Source of the DNA: Streptomyces sp. NRRL S-31
GTDB taxonomy: Bacteria; Actinomycetota; Actinomycetes; Streptomycetales; Streptomycetaceae
DNA: 46,996 nt
NCBI RefSeq assembly: GCF_000718775.1
Contig: NZ_JOCB01000067.1
Span: 1 to 46,996, forward strand
Direction of reading: 5' to 3'
This document shows positions 24,899 through 33,712 of the stretch, piece after piece (position 1 is the first letter of the stretch; each line of letters starts with the position of its first letter). The notes beneath the pieces were generated by a model. That model searched no databases. It was not told the origin of the DNA and saw only the letters and a program-made list of their open reading frames with translations. Position numbers and translations under genes: made by a program.

Positions 24899-25143
24899 GG
24901 CTGCCTCCTCGTACGGCTCGACGTGAGCAGTACGGCCAGTGTCGTGCGGTCAGCCGTACGGCGCACGTCGGCTTCCCCCGTACGCGGCGGTGCCGGGCGC
25001 GTCGTCGCAGGCGGCGGGCGCCCCGGTCTCGAGGGCGGCGCGGGCGCGGCGTACCGTGGGAGGTGTCCCGGGCCGGTACCCCGCCGGGGGCGGACCAGGT
25101 GGCGGGCCGGGGAGAGTCCGATGCGGGCGGATGGTGGATTGTG

Positions 25144-25587
25144 ATGCGGAGACAGCACGGTGGCGGCGCCCAGGTGTTCCGGATCACCGGTGCCCGGACC
25201 GGACTCGCCGAGGACGTCCGGGGACGGCAGCGGCGGTATGTGATCTCGATGTCGGTCCGTACCGTGTCGGTGATCCTCGCGGCCTCGCTGTGGAACGTCG
25301 AGCGGTACGTCGCCGTCGTCGCGCTGGTGCTCGGCGCGGTGCTGCCCTATGTCGCCGTGGTGATCGCCAACGCGGGCCGCGAGCGTCCGCCGTCGCTCCC
25401 GTCCACGTTCGTCACCGCGCCGATGCGTCCGATGATCACGCAGTCGCGGCCCGAGGACGAACGGACCGAACCGGGGCGGGACTCGGTGCGGGAGCCCGGA
25501 CGGGAATCCGGGCGGGAACCCGGGTCGGAGGACGTGCCGGGAAGCCCGGCGGCCGGAGCGCGCCACGAGCGTCCCGAGCCGGTCTGA
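25144..25587 (+). CDS. DUF3099-family membrane protein
   Basis: 147 residues. The conserved N-terminal half (QVFRITGARTGLAEDVRGRQRRYVISMSVRTVSVILAASLWN, then VALVLGAVLPYVAVVIANAGRE) holds two membrane helices and is the DUF3099 domain common in Streptomyces. The C-terminal tail is disordered, with repeated REPGRES-like units. ATG 25144 (or GTG one codon earlier) is taken because homology begins there; GGTGG precedes it. Function is unknown. Confidence 0.83.
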   Translation: MRRQHGGGAQVFRITGARTGLAEDVRGRQRRYVISMSVRTVSVILAASLWNVERYVAVVALVLGAVLPYVAVVIANAGRERPPSLPSTFVTAPMRPMITQSRPEDERTEPGRDSVREPGRESGREPGSEDVPGSPAAGARHERPEPV

Positions 25588-25727
25588 GCCGGGGCGCGGA
25601 AGCGGAACGCGGCCCCGCGCAAGCCTCAAGAAAACCTCAGATCAATCCTGCTGTTCCAGTGCCGGGTGATGGGGTACCCGTGACATACTGCGTAAGCGCT
25701 CCGCATCCCCCGTCGGAGCGACGGACC

Positions 25728-25763
25728 GACGCCGGGCAGCTCCCCCCGTGGCTGCCCGGCGTC
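25728..25763. terminator. Hairpin between the DUF3099 gene and the next small gene
   Basis: A 13-bp perfect stem (25728-25740 with 25751-25763) and a 10-nt loop. It may end the DUF3099 transcript. As it also lies 43 bp before the next start, it could instead fold in that gene's leader. Confidence 0.65.
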
Positions 25764-25806
25764 GCCATGTTTCCACCCCTTCGCGAGAAGAACCCGAGAC
25801 GAAGCC

Positions 25807-26046
25807 GTGAGTGACGAGACCCCGATCTGCTCAGCCAAGGGCTGCCGTGCCGACGCCGTGTGGGTGCTGGCCTGGAACAACCCGAAGATCCACGCGCCGG
25901 AGCGGCGCAAGACCTGGCTGGCCTGCGACGAGCACCGCGAGCACCTGGCGCAGTTCCTCGGGGTGCGGGGCTTCCTGAAGGACGTGGTGAGGTTCGGGGA
26001 GTGGCGTGCCGCCGAAGGGGGCCAGGGAGCTGCCGAAGGGAGCTAG
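25807..26046 (+). CDS. Small cytoplasmic protein with a Cys/His zinc-like motif
   Basis: 79 residues from GTG 25807. C8 and C13 (PICSAKGCRADAVWVLAWNNP) with C40 and H43 (WLACDEHREHLAQFL) could bind one zinc ion. The order C-x4-C ... C-x2-H is typical of small treble-clef or ribbon proteins, and I recall this type as a conserved Streptomyces hypothetical often labelled acetone carboxylase without evidence. It converges on moaA. No ribosome site is strong. Confidence 0.75.
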   Translation: MSDETPICSAKGCRADAVWVLAWNNPKIHAPERRKTWLACDEHREHLAQFLGVRGFLKDVVRFGEWRAAEGGQGAAEGS

Positions 26047-26077
26047 GGGATGCGCCCGGAGCGGCCGACGCAGCCCC

Positions 26078-27067
26078 TCAGCCGCCGATCGCCGACATCG
26101 GCCGGTCCGGCTGGACGAAGGACGGGTCGTCCAGGCCCGCTCCCGCCTTCTTGCCCCACATCGCCACCTTCCAGATCCGGGCGATCTCCTCGTCCGCGGC
26201 GCCGGAGCGCAGGGCCGCGCGCAGGTCGGTCTCCTCGGTGGCGAACAGGCAGGTCCGTATCTGACCGTCGGCGGTGAGGCGGGTGCGGTCGCAGGCCGCG
26301 CAGAACGGCCGGGTCACCGAGGCGATGACACCGACGCGGTGCGGGCCGCCGTCCACCAGCCAGCGCTCCGCCGGTGCCGAGCCGCGCTCGTCGGTGCCCT
26401 CGGGGGTGAGGTCGAAGCGGGTGCGCAGGGAGGCGAGGATGTCCCCGGCGGTGACCATGCCCTCGCGCTTCCAGCCGTGTTGGGCGTCCAGCGGCATCTG
26501 CTCGATGAAGCGCAGCTCGTAGTCGTGCTCCACCGCCCAGGCGAGCAGGTCCGGGGCCTCGTCGTCGTTCACGCCCGGCATCAGGACCGAGTTGACCTTG
26601 ACGGGGGTCAGTCCGGCCTCGCGGGCGGCCTCAAGTCCCTCCAGGACGTCGTGGTGGCGGTCCCGGCGGGTCAGGGTCTTGAAGACGTCCGGGCGGAGCG
26701 TGTCCAGGGAGACGTTGACCCGGTCCAGACCCGCGGCCTTCAGCGCGGCGGCGGTGCGCCGCAGGCCGATGCCGTTGGTGGTGAGGGAGGTCTGCGGGCG
26801 CGGGGCGAGGGCCGAGACGCGCTCCACGATGCCGGCCAGCCCGGGCCGCAGCAGGGGTTCGCCGCCGGTGAAGCGGACCTCCCGGACGCCGAGCAGGTGG
26901 ACCGCGATGCCGACGAGGCGGACGATCTCGTCGTCCGTGAGCAGGTCGGGCTTGGCCAGCCAGCTCAGGCCCTCCTCGGGCATGCAGTAGGTGCAGCGCA
27001 GATTGCACCGGTCGGTCAGCGAGACCCGTAGGTCGGTGGCTACCCGGCCGTAGGTGTCGATGAGCAC
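26078..27067 (-). CDS. moaA: GTP 3',8-cyclase, molybdenum cofactor synthesis
   Basis: 329 residues, radical-SAM protein. The SAM-cluster motif is C21-x3-C25-x2-C28 (DRCNLRCTYCMPEEG), followed by FTGGEPLLRPGL. The C-terminal second cluster uses FCAACDRTRLTADGQIRTCL. The family's C-terminal GG is present (MSAIGG). With MoaC it converts GTP to cyclic pyranopterin monophosphate. GTG 27067 with GGGAGGGAGG about 10 bp upstream. It is not clustered with other moa genes here. Confidence 0.96.
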   Translation of the reverse strand: MLIDTYGRVATDLRVSLTDRCNLRCTYCMPEEGLSWLAKPDLLTDDEIVRLVGIAVHLLGVREVRFTGGEPLLRPGLAGIVERVSALAPRPQTSLTTNGIGLRRTAAALKAAGLDRVNVSLDTLRPDVFKTLTRRDRHHDVLEGLEAAREAGLTPVKVNSVLMPGVNDDEAPDLLAWAVEHDYELRFIEQMPLDAQHGWKREGMVTAGDILASLRTRFDLTPEGTDERGSAPAERWLVDGGPHRVGVIASVTRPFCAACDRTRLTADGQIRTCLFATEETDLRAALRSGAADEEIARIWKVAMWGKKAGAGLDDPSFVQPDRPMSAIGG

Positions 27068-27241
27068 GTGGGCCCCCTCCCTCTCCCGGTCACTCAGGTC
27101 CGGTCAGGCGTGTGTCCTCCGTCATCTGCGAGCCTACGTGATCGCGTCGGCGTCGACAGCGTCCCGATCCCACGAGCTGCGGCGCGACCGCGTCGTAGGA
27201 CCGTACAGTCCCGTCGGCGCGGTCGCCCGTGCGCGACGGCC

Positions 27242-28867
27242 TCAGTGGGCTCCGGTGCCGGTCAGGGACCGCACCTCCAGCTCCGCGTACTTGCCGGCGT
27301 CCGGCGTCTCCTTCGACAGCAGGGTGCCCACCACACCGAGCAGGAACCCGACCGGGATGGAGATGAGGCCGGGGTTCTCCAGCGGGAACCAGTGGAAGTC
27401 GACGTGGGGGAACATCGAGGTCGGCTTGCCGGAGACCACCGGGGAGAACAGCACCAGGCCGACCGCGGTGACCAGGCCGCCGTAGATGGACCACAGGGCG
27501 CCCGCGGTGGTGAACCGCTTCCAGAACAGGCTGTAGAGGATGGTCGGCAGGTTGGCGGAGGCGGCGACCGCGAAGGCGAGGGCGACCAGGCCGGCCACGT
27601 TCAGGTCGCGGGCCAGGGCGCCGAGGACGATCGAGACCGCGCCGATGCCGACGGTCGCCCAGCGGGCCGCGCCGATCTCCTGCTTCTCGGTGGCCCGCCC
27701 CCTCTTGATGACGTTGGCGTAGATGTCGTGGGCGAACGAGGACGAGGAGGCCAGGGTCAGGCCCGCGACGACGGCGAGGATGGTGGCGAAGGCGACCGCG
27801 GAGATGGTGGCGAGCAGGACGGCGCCCCAGTCGGAGTCCACACCGCCCAGGTGCAGCGCCAGCAGCGGTGCCGCCGTGTTGCCCGCCTTGTTGGAGGCGA
27901 TGATCTCGTCCGGCTTGATCAGCGCGGCGGCGCCGAAGCCCAGGGCGAGGGTCATCAGATAGAAGGCGCCGATCAGGCCGATGGCCCAGATGACGGACTT
28001 GCGGGCGGCCTTGGCGGTGGGCACGGTGTAGAAGCGGATCAGGATGTGCGGCAGGCCGGCGGTGCCCAGGACCAGGGCGATGCCGAGCGAGAGGAAGTCC
28101 AGCTTGGTGGTGCCGGTGGCGCCGTACTTCAGGCCGGGTTCCAGGAAGGCGCTGCCCTTGCCGCTGTTGCCGGCGGCCTGGCCGAGCAGGTCCGAGACGT
28201 TGAAGTCGAACTTCAGCAGGACCAGGAAGGTCAGCAGCAGGGCGCCGATGATCAGGAGCACCGCCTTGACCATCTGCACCCAGGTGGTGCCCTTCATGCC
28301 GCCGATGGTGACGTACACGATCATCAGGACGCCGACCAGGGCGACGATGCCGATCTTGCCGCCGTCGCTGGTGATGCCGAGGAGCAGGGAGACGAGGACG
28401 CCGGCGCCCGCCATCTGGGCCAGCAGGTAGAAGATGGACACGACGATCGTGGAGGTGCCGGCCGCGGTGCGCACGGGGCGCTGGCGCATCCGGTAGGCCA
28501 GCACGTCGCCCATCGTGTAGCGGCCGGAGTTGCGCAGTGGTTCGGCGACCAGGAGCAGGGCGACGAGCCAGGCGACGAGGAAGCCGATGGAGTACAGGAA
28601 GCCGTCGTAGCCGAAGAGGGCGATGGCGCCGGCGATGCCGAGGAAGGACGCGGCGGACATGTAGTCGCCGGAGACGGCGAGGCCGTTCTGGAAGCCGGTG
28701 AACTGTCGTCCGCCCGCGTAGAAGTCGGCGGCGTCCTTGGTCTGGCGGCCCGCCCAGACGGTGATGACGAGGGTCGCGGCGACGAACACCGCGAACAGGG
28801 TGACGATCAGTGTCCGGTGCTCGCTCGCCTCGCCGGCGGCCAGCAGGGTGTGCTGAACGGGGCTCAT
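27242..28867 (-). CDS. Sodium:solute symporter, acetate/monocarboxylate (ActP) type
   Basis: 541 residues, about 13 membrane helices of the SSS family. The N-terminal DAADFYAGGRQFTGFQNGLAVSGDYMSAASFLGIAGAIALFGYDGF is characteristic of ActP-like cation/acetate symporters. It starts at ATG 28867, overlapping the stop of the DUF485 gene by ATGA. That pairing (yjcH-actP order) is the standard one for acetate uptake, so short carboxylates are the likely substrates. In-frame sequence upstream of 28867 belongs to shadow coding. Confidence 0.93.
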   Translation of the reverse strand: MSPVQHTLLAAGEASEHRTLIVTLFAVFVAATLVITVWAGRQTKDAADFYAGGRQFTGFQNGLAVSGDYMSAASFLGIAGAIALFGYDGFLYSIGFLVAWLVALLLVAEPLRNSGRYTMGDVLAYRMRQRPVRTAAGTSTIVVSIFYLLAQMAGAGVLVSLLLGITSDGGKIGIVALVGVLMIVYVTIGGMKGTTWVQMVKAVLLIIGALLLTFLVLLKFDFNVSDLLGQAAGNSGKGSAFLEPGLKYGATGTTKLDFLSLGIALVLGTAGLPHILIRFYTVPTAKAARKSVIWAIGLIGAFYLMTLALGFGAAALIKPDEIIASNKAGNTAAPLLALHLGGVDSDWGAVLLATISAVAFATILAVVAGLTLASSSSFAHDIYANVIKRGRATEKQEIGAARWATVGIGAVSIVLGALARDLNVAGLVALAFAVAASANLPTILYSLFWKRFTTAGALWSIYGGLVTAVGLVLFSPVVSGKPTSMFPHVDFHWFPLENPGLISIPVGFLLGVVGTLLSKETPDAGKYAELEVRSLTGTGAH

Positions 28868-29220
28868 GCGCCGCCCTCCATCCAGGACTTGATGGCCTCG
28901 GCCTTGGGGTCGAGCCTGGCGGCCGCGCGCCGCGCGTACCACCAGGCGATGAGGAACGTGGTGAGGAACTGGGCGAGGCCCAGGACGAGGGCCACGTTGA
29001 CGTTGCCGGCGACCTTGGTGCCCATGAAGCCGCCCGCGTAGTTGGAGAGCAGGACGTACAGCAGGTACCAGGCGGTGAAGGCGATCGTCAGCGGGAAGGC
29101 GAAGGAGCGGTGGGCGCGGCGCAGTTCGCCGAACTCCGCGCTCTGCTGCACCTCGGTGAACTCCTCGGTGGAGGGAAGGCGGGCTGGGGATTTCGCGGGC
29201 GGCGGTGTCTCGGTAGCCAC
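28864..29220 (-). CDS. DUF485 (YjcH-like) membrane protein
   Basis: 118 residues. A polar N-terminus precedes two membrane helices with the family words HRSFAFPLTIAFTAWYLLYVLLSNYAGGFMGTKV and NVALVLGLAQFLTTFLIAWWYARRAAARLDP. It is the usual partner of ActP-type symporters and is translated just before one here. GTG 29220 is chosen because GAGGAGA lies 5 bp upstream; the longer frame to 29289 has no such support. Confidence 0.92.
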   Translation of the reverse strand: MATETPPPAKSPARLPSTEEFTEVQQSAEFGELRRAHRSFAFPLTIAFTAWYLLYVLLSNYAGGFMGTKVAGNVNVALVLGLAQFLTTFLIAWWYARRAAARLDPKAEAIKSWMEGGA

Positions 29221-29496
29221 GGAGTCTCCTCGCGTCACGGACGTGCGCTTGCTGACCTCACAGGACGGGATCACATTACAGCGAGTCACTGACGGACTCC
29301 CCGGCGTGATTCCCGTGGGGGCCGTCGGGCCCTCCGTCCACGGTCACGGCGCCGCGCGTGGGGTGGTTCAAGTCAGCCTGGCTCTTTCGGAGATCAGTTC
29401 CGGGAGATAGCTTCACCCTGCACCACCCGTCATGTACCTGCCCGAGCGATCATCCGCGTCTCGGGCGGTTCGGTATCCGGATGATGTGGAGATCCC

Positions 29497-31026
29497 ATGG
29501 CTCATTCGCGCTCCAGACGCCGGCTGGCGCTCGCCGTGCCGGCCGTGCTGTCGCTGACCGCCACGCTCGGTTTCGTCCCGTCGGCGGCCTCGGCGGCACC
29601 CTCGGCGGTCGCGGCGGATCCGGTGGCGCGGGCGGCGGACGGCCCCAGCCTGTCGTACGTGGTCAACACGGGGACGGACCGCCACACGATCGAGTCGGTG
29701 CGGCGGGCGATCGCGCGCAGCGGCGGGACCGTCGTGACGAGTTACGACCGGATCGGCGTGATCGTCGCACACTCCGCGAACCCCGGCTTCGCCCAGGAGA
29801 TCCGCGCGGTGCGCGGGGTCGACTCGGCGGGCGCCACGCGCAACGCGCCGCTGCCCGCCCAGTCCACGACCGACATGGGCACGCCGAAGGCGTTGAGCGC
29901 CGGGGAACTGGCCGGGGTGCGGGCGGCCGACGGCCAGGACCCACTGGAGCCGCTCCAGTGGGACCTGCCCGCCATCAAGGCGGACAAGGCGCACGAGAAG
30001 ACCCTGGGCAGCCGGGACGTGACGGTCGCCGTCATCGACACCGGCGTCGACGACACCCACCCGGACATCGCGCCCAACTTCGACCGCGAGGCGTCCGTCA
30101 ACTGCGTGTCGGGCAAGCCGGACACGACGGGCGGCGCCTGGCGGCCGAGCGCGTCGGAGAGCCCGCACGGCACGCACGTCGCGGGCGAGATCGCGGCGGC
30201 GAAGAACGGTGTGGGCGTGACGGGTGTCGCGCCGGGGGTGCGGGTGGCCGGCATCAAGGTGGCCACCCCGGCCGGCTTCTTCTACACCGAGGCCGTGGTC
30301 TGCGGCTTCGTATGGGCGGCGGAGCACCACGTCGACGTGACCAACAACAGCTATTACACGGACCCGTGGTACTTCAACTGCACCACCGACCCCGATCAGA
30401 AGGCGCTCGTGGACGCCATCACGCGGGCCTCGCGGTACGCGGAGAAGCGGGGCACGGTCAACGTCGCGGCGGCGGGCAACGAGAAGTACGACCTCGCGTC
30501 CCGCTCGATCACCGACCCGTCCTCGCCGAACGACGGCACGCCGTCGGACCGGGTGATCGACCCGCGCCAGTGCTACGACATACCGACCCAGCTGCCGGGC
30601 GTCGTGACGGTCGCGTCGACGGGCGCCAAGGGGCTGAAGTCGTCCTTCTCCAACTACGGTCTCGGTGTGATCGACATCGCCGCGCCCGGTGGTGACAACA
30701 CGGCCTACCAGGCGCCGCAGCCGCCGGCCACCAGCGGTCTGATCCTCGGCCCGCTGCCGGGCGGCAAGTGGGGCTACATGGCCGGCACCTCCATGGCGAC
30801 CCCGCACGTCGCCGGTGTTGCCGCATTGATCAAGTCAACCCACCCGCACGCCCCCGCGGCGGCGGTCAAGGCGCTGCTGTACGCGGAGGCCACCCCCACG
30901 GCGTGCGTCGACCCGTACGACATCAACGGGGACGGCAAGGTGGACGCGGTCTGCGAGGGCACCAAGAACCGCAACGGCTTCTACGGCCGGGGCGTGGCGG
31001 ACGCACTGGCCGCGGTGACCAAGTAG
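29497..31026 (+). CDS. Secreted subtilisin-like (S8) serine protease
   Basis: 509 residues: a signal peptide (RSRRRLALAVPAVLSLTATLGFVPSAASA, cleaved near residue 33), an I9-type propeptide region (about 50-115), then the catalytic domain with D181 (VAVIDTGVDDTHPD), H224 (SPHGTHVAGEIAAA), the oxyanion Asn in VNVAAAGNEK and S432 (AGTSMATPHVAG). Near the C-terminus DINGDGKVDAVC resembles a dockerin/EF-hand calcium loop. It is exported and probably scavenges protein. ATG 29497 is preceded by TGGAGAT. It is monocistronic, and a GC hairpin follows. Confidence 0.95.
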   Translation: MAHSRSRRRLALAVPAVLSLTATLGFVPSAASAAPSAVAADPVARAADGPSLSYVVNTGTDRHTIESVRRAIARSGGTVVTSYDRIGVIVAHSANPGFAQEIRAVRGVDSAGATRNAPLPAQSTTDMGTPKALSAGELAGVRAADGQDPLEPLQWDLPAIKADKAHEKTLGSRDVTVAVIDTGVDDTHPDIAPNFDREASVNCVSGKPDTTGGAWRPSASESPHGTHVAGEIAAAKNGVGVTGVAPGVRVAGIKVATPAGFFYTEAVVCGFVWAAEHHVDVTNNSYYTDPWYFNCTTDPDQKALVDAITRASRYAEKRGTVNVAAAGNEKYDLASRSITDPSSPNDGTPSDRVIDPRQCYDIPTQLPGVVTVASTGAKGLKSSFSNYGLGVIDIAAPGGDNTAYQAPQPPATSGLILGPLPGGKWGYMAGTSMATPHVAGVAALIKSTHPHAPAAAVKALLYAEATPTACVDPYDINGDGKVDAVCEGTKNRNGFYGRGVADALAAVTK

Positions 31027-31035
31027 GCCCACGGG

Positions 31036-31055
31036 CCGGGGTCGCGAGGCCCCGG
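31036..31055 (+). terminator. Hairpin after the subtilase gene
   Basis: CCGGGG (31036-31041) with CCCCGG (31050-31055), 10 bp past the stop. It is short but GC-rich. Confidence 0.5.
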
Positions 31056-31067
31056 ACTCCTCACCAT

Positions 31068-31109
31068 ATTGATTCAGTCAATAATGCATAGTGCAGTCAT
31101 GACTGCACT
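31068..31109. promoter_or_regulatory. Dyads over the CoA-transferase promoter and start codon
   Basis: AGTGCAGTCA-TGACTGCACT (31090-31109) is a perfect 20-bp palindrome with the ATG start codon at its centre. ATTGA-TTCAG-TCAAT (31068-31082) is a second dyad just upstream. CATAGT (31087-31092) lies 6 bp before the ATG and could be the minus 10 box of a leaderless message, so a bound protein would block transcription. This is one of the least GC-rich stretches in the window. Confidence 0.6.
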
Positions 31110-32475
31110 CCTGTACGCGTGGTCCGCGCTGGGCGGCGATCCCGCCCGGCTCTCCCGCCTCACCACCGTCCCGCGGGAAGGCACGCTCGACGCGCGCCTT
31201 CCCGTGCGGGAGCTGGCCCGGGCCTGTGTCGGCGCGTGCGCGCTGGCCGCGGCGGAGCTGGCGGAGCGCCGGACCGGGCACGGCGAGGCGCCCGGCGTCC
31301 GGGTCGACGACGGCGCGGTCGCGGCGGCCTTCCACAGCGAGCGCCTGCTCCGGGTCGACGGCCGGACGCCGGTCGCCTTCGCGCCCCTGTCCCGGTTCTG
31401 GCGGACGGCCGACGGCCGGCTGCGCACCCACGCCAACTACCCGCACCACCGGGCCCGGTTGCTCGGCGCGCTGGGGCTGCCGGACGACGCCTCGGCCGAG
31501 CGGGTCGCCGCCCGGCTCGCGGGACGCTCCGCCCTGGAGGCGGAGGAGACCGTCACGGGCGCCGGCGGTCTCGCCGTGGCCCTGCGGACGCCCGCGGAGT
31601 GGCAGGCGCACGCGCAGGGCGCCGAGGTGGCCGCGCGCCCGCTCGTCGAACGCGAGCGCCCCGACGCGGCACCCGCGCGCGTGCTCCCGCCGCTCGATCC
31701 GGGCGCCGCCCGTCTGCTGCCGGCCGCCGGGCTGCGCGTCCTGGACCTGACCCGGGTGCTGGCCGGACCGGTCGCCACCCGCACCCTCGCCCTGCTCGGC
31801 GCGGACGTGCTGCGGGTGGACGCCCCGTGGCTGCCGGAACTGCCGGACCTGCACGCCGACACCGGCTTCGGCAAGCGGACCGCCACGCTCGACCTGGGCA
31901 CCGGCCGGGACACCTTGGAGGAGCTGCTGAGCACGGCCGACGTCGTGGTCACCGGGTACCGGCCGGGTGCCCTGGACCGGTTCGGGCTCTCCCCCGAGGC
32001 GCTGATCGCCCGCCGCCCCGGTCTGGTGGTGGCGCAGGTGTCGGCGTGGGGCGCGTACGGGCCCTGGCGCGGCCGGCGCGGCTTCGACAGCCTGGTGCAG
32101 GTCGCCACCGGCATCGCGGTGACCGAGGGCTCGGCCGGGGAGCCGGGGGTGCTGCCCGCGCAGGCCCTGGACCACGGCACCGGCTACCTGCTGGCGGCGG
32201 CCGTGCTGCGGGCGCTGACCGAGCAGTCGTACGACGGCGGCAGCCGGCTGGTCCGGCTGGCGCTGGCCCGGACCGCCCACTGGCTGACGGCAGAGGTCCG
32301 GCCGGGCCCGCCCGAGGGGGCGCCCGACCCGGGTCCGGACGCCTGGTCGGCCGGGACGGACAGCGCCCTGGGCCGCCTGCGGCACGCCCGGCCGCCGGTG
32401 TCCTTCACCGGCGGCCCCACCGGCTGGGCCCGGCCCCCGGCGCCCTGGGGCTCGGACCCGGCGACGTGGCGGTGA
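31099..32475 (+). CDS. CoA-transferase family III (CaiB/BaiF) protein
   Basis: 458 residues. The recognisable part starts near residue 210 (LRVLDLTRVLAGPVATRTLALLGADVLRVDAP), continues with DLGTGRDTLEELLSTADVVVTGYRPGALDRFGL, and places the catalytic Asp at D330 (RRGFDSLVQVATGIA). The first 200 residues resemble a degenerate second copy of the family fold, so this is a single-chain enzyme longer than the usual 400 residues. It should move CoA between carboxylic acids; the substrate is unknown. The start codon lies inside a 20-bp palindrome and no ribosome site is present, which favours a leaderless, operator-controlled message. Confidence 0.88.
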   Translation: MTALLYAWSALGGDPARLSRLTTVPREGTLDARLPVRELARACVGACALAAAELAERRTGHGEAPGVRVDDGAVAAAFHSERLLRVDGRTPVAFAPLSRFWRTADGRLRTHANYPHHRARLLGALGLPDDASAERVAARLAGRSALEAEETVTGAGGLAVALRTPAEWQAHAQGAEVAARPLVERERPDAAPARVLPPLDPGAARLLPAAGLRVLDLTRVLAGPVATRTLALLGADVLRVDAPWLPELPDLHADTGFGKRTATLDLGTGRDTLEELLSTADVVVTGYRPGALDRFGLSPEALIARRPGLVVAQVSAWGAYGPWRGRRGFDSLVQVATGIAVTEGSAGEPGVLPAQALDHGTGYLLAAAVLRALTEQSYDGGSRLVRLALARTAHWLTAEVRPGPPEGAPDPGPDAWSAGTDSALGRLRHARPPVSFTGGPTGWARPPAPWGSDPATWR

Positions 32476-32485
32476 CGGCCGCGGG

Positions 32486-33541
32486 TCAGCCGCGGGTGCC
32501 GTTGGTGACCAGCACCTTGAGGGCCGTGCGCTCGTCCATGGCCCGGTAGCCGGCGGGCACGCCCTCGATGTCGACGGTCATGTCGAACACCGGCGAGGGG
32601 TCGATCGTGCCGTCGAGGACGTCGGGCAGCAGGTCCGGTATGTAGGCGCGGACCGGGGCGACACCGCCGCGCAGGGCGATGTTCCGGTCGAACATCACGC
32701 CGAGGTCCAGGCCGGTGCCACTGCCGTGGGGCACGCCGACGAAGCCGATGGCGCCGCCGTCGCGGGCGATGCCGACGGCCGTCCGCATGGACTGCTCGGT
32801 GCCGACCGCCTCCACCACGGCGTGCGCGCCCTGGCCCCGGGTCAGCTCGCGGACGGCCTCCACGGCCGCCTCCCCGCGCTCGGCGACGACGTCGGTGGCG
32901 CCGAAGCGGCGCGCGATGCCGGTCCGCACCTCGTGCCGGCCCAGGGCGATGATCCGCTCGGCGCCGAGCCGCTTGGCGGCCAGGACGGCGCACAGGCCGA
33001 CCGCGCCGTCACCGACCACCGCGACCGTGGCGCCGGGCCGGGCGCCCGCGCCGAGCGCGGCGTGGTGGCCGGTGCCGAGGACGTCGGAGAGGGTCAGCAG
33101 GGCGGACAGCAGCCGCTCGTCGGAGACCGCTTCCCTGGGCAGCCGCACCAGGGTACCGTCGGCGAACGGCACGCGGACGGCCTCCCCCTGGCCGCCGTCG
33201 TGGCCGACGGAGCCCCAGAAGCCGCCGTGCTCGCAGGACGTGGTCAGGCCCTCGCGGCAGTAGTCGCAGACGCCGTCGGACCACATGAAGGGCGCGACCA
33301 CCAGGTCACCGCGCCGGACCGTGCCCACCTCGGAGCCGGTCTCCTCCACCACACCGAGGAACTCGTGCCCGATCCGCTGCCCCGGCTCCCGGGCGGCCTC
33401 GCCGCGGTAGGCCCACAGGTCGCTGCCGCAGATGCAGGCCCGCAGCACGCGCACGACGGCGTCGGTGGGCAGCTGCACCACGGGCTCGGGCACGTCCTCC
33501 ACGCGCATGTCGTACGGGGCGTGGATGGTGGTGGCGCGCAT
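32486..33541 (-). CDS. Zinc-dependent alcohol dehydrogenase (MDR family)
   Basis: 351 residues. Catalytic-zinc ligands are seen in ACICGSDLWAYRG and GHEFLGVVEETG, and the NAD(P) loop in VVGDGAVGLCAVLAAKRLGAERII. The structural-zinc loop reads SDGVCDYCREGLTTSC: three Cys, with Asp at the place of the first Cys, a known variation in this subfamily. It oxidises an alcohol or reduces an aldehyde or ketone that cannot be named. ATG 33541 has GAGAAGGA upstream. It converges on the CoA-transferase gene (10-bp gap) and is divergent from the NACHT gene. Confidence 0.9.
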   Translation of the reverse strand: MRATTIHAPYDMRVEDVPEPVVQLPTDAVVRVLRACICGSDLWAYRGEAAREPGQRIGHEFLGVVEETGSEVGTVRRGDLVVAPFMWSDGVCDYCREGLTTSCEHGGFWGSVGHDGGQGEAVRVPFADGTLVRLPREAVSDERLLSALLTLSDVLGTGHHAALGAGARPGATVAVVGDGAVGLCAVLAAKRLGAERIIALGRHEVRTGIARRFGATDVVAERGEAAVEAVRELTRGQGAHAVVEAVGTEQSMRTAVGIARDGGAIGFVGVPHGSGTGLDLGVMFDRNIALRGGVAPVRAYIPDLLPDVLDGTIDPSPVFDMTVDIEGVPAGYRAMDERTALKVLVTNGTRG

Positions 33542-33676
33542 GGCGGGTTCCTTCTCGTGCTGGGGTCGTGCGAGGTCGGCCGACGCGCTCGGGGGTGGCG
33601 AGCGCACTTCACCGTACGTCGCCCGCGATCCGGACCGCGCGGCGAGGCGGCGTAGCCCGGGACAGGGCCCCGGTTC

Positions 33677-33682
33677 TACGAT
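33677..33682 (+). promoter_or_regulatory. Minus 10 box upstream of the NACHT gene
   Basis: TACGAT 30 bp before the ATG. GGGGAGGG between them is the ribosome site. The minus 35 element is not convincing. Confidence 0.35.
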
Positions 33683-33712
33683 GCCGGGGCGGAGAACGGG
33701 GAGGGCCGGGCG

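Noticed and set aside
27068..29041. 657-codon plus-strand ORF antisense to the symporter
   Set aside because: Gly/Asp/Gln-rich antisense translation of a membrane protein gene.
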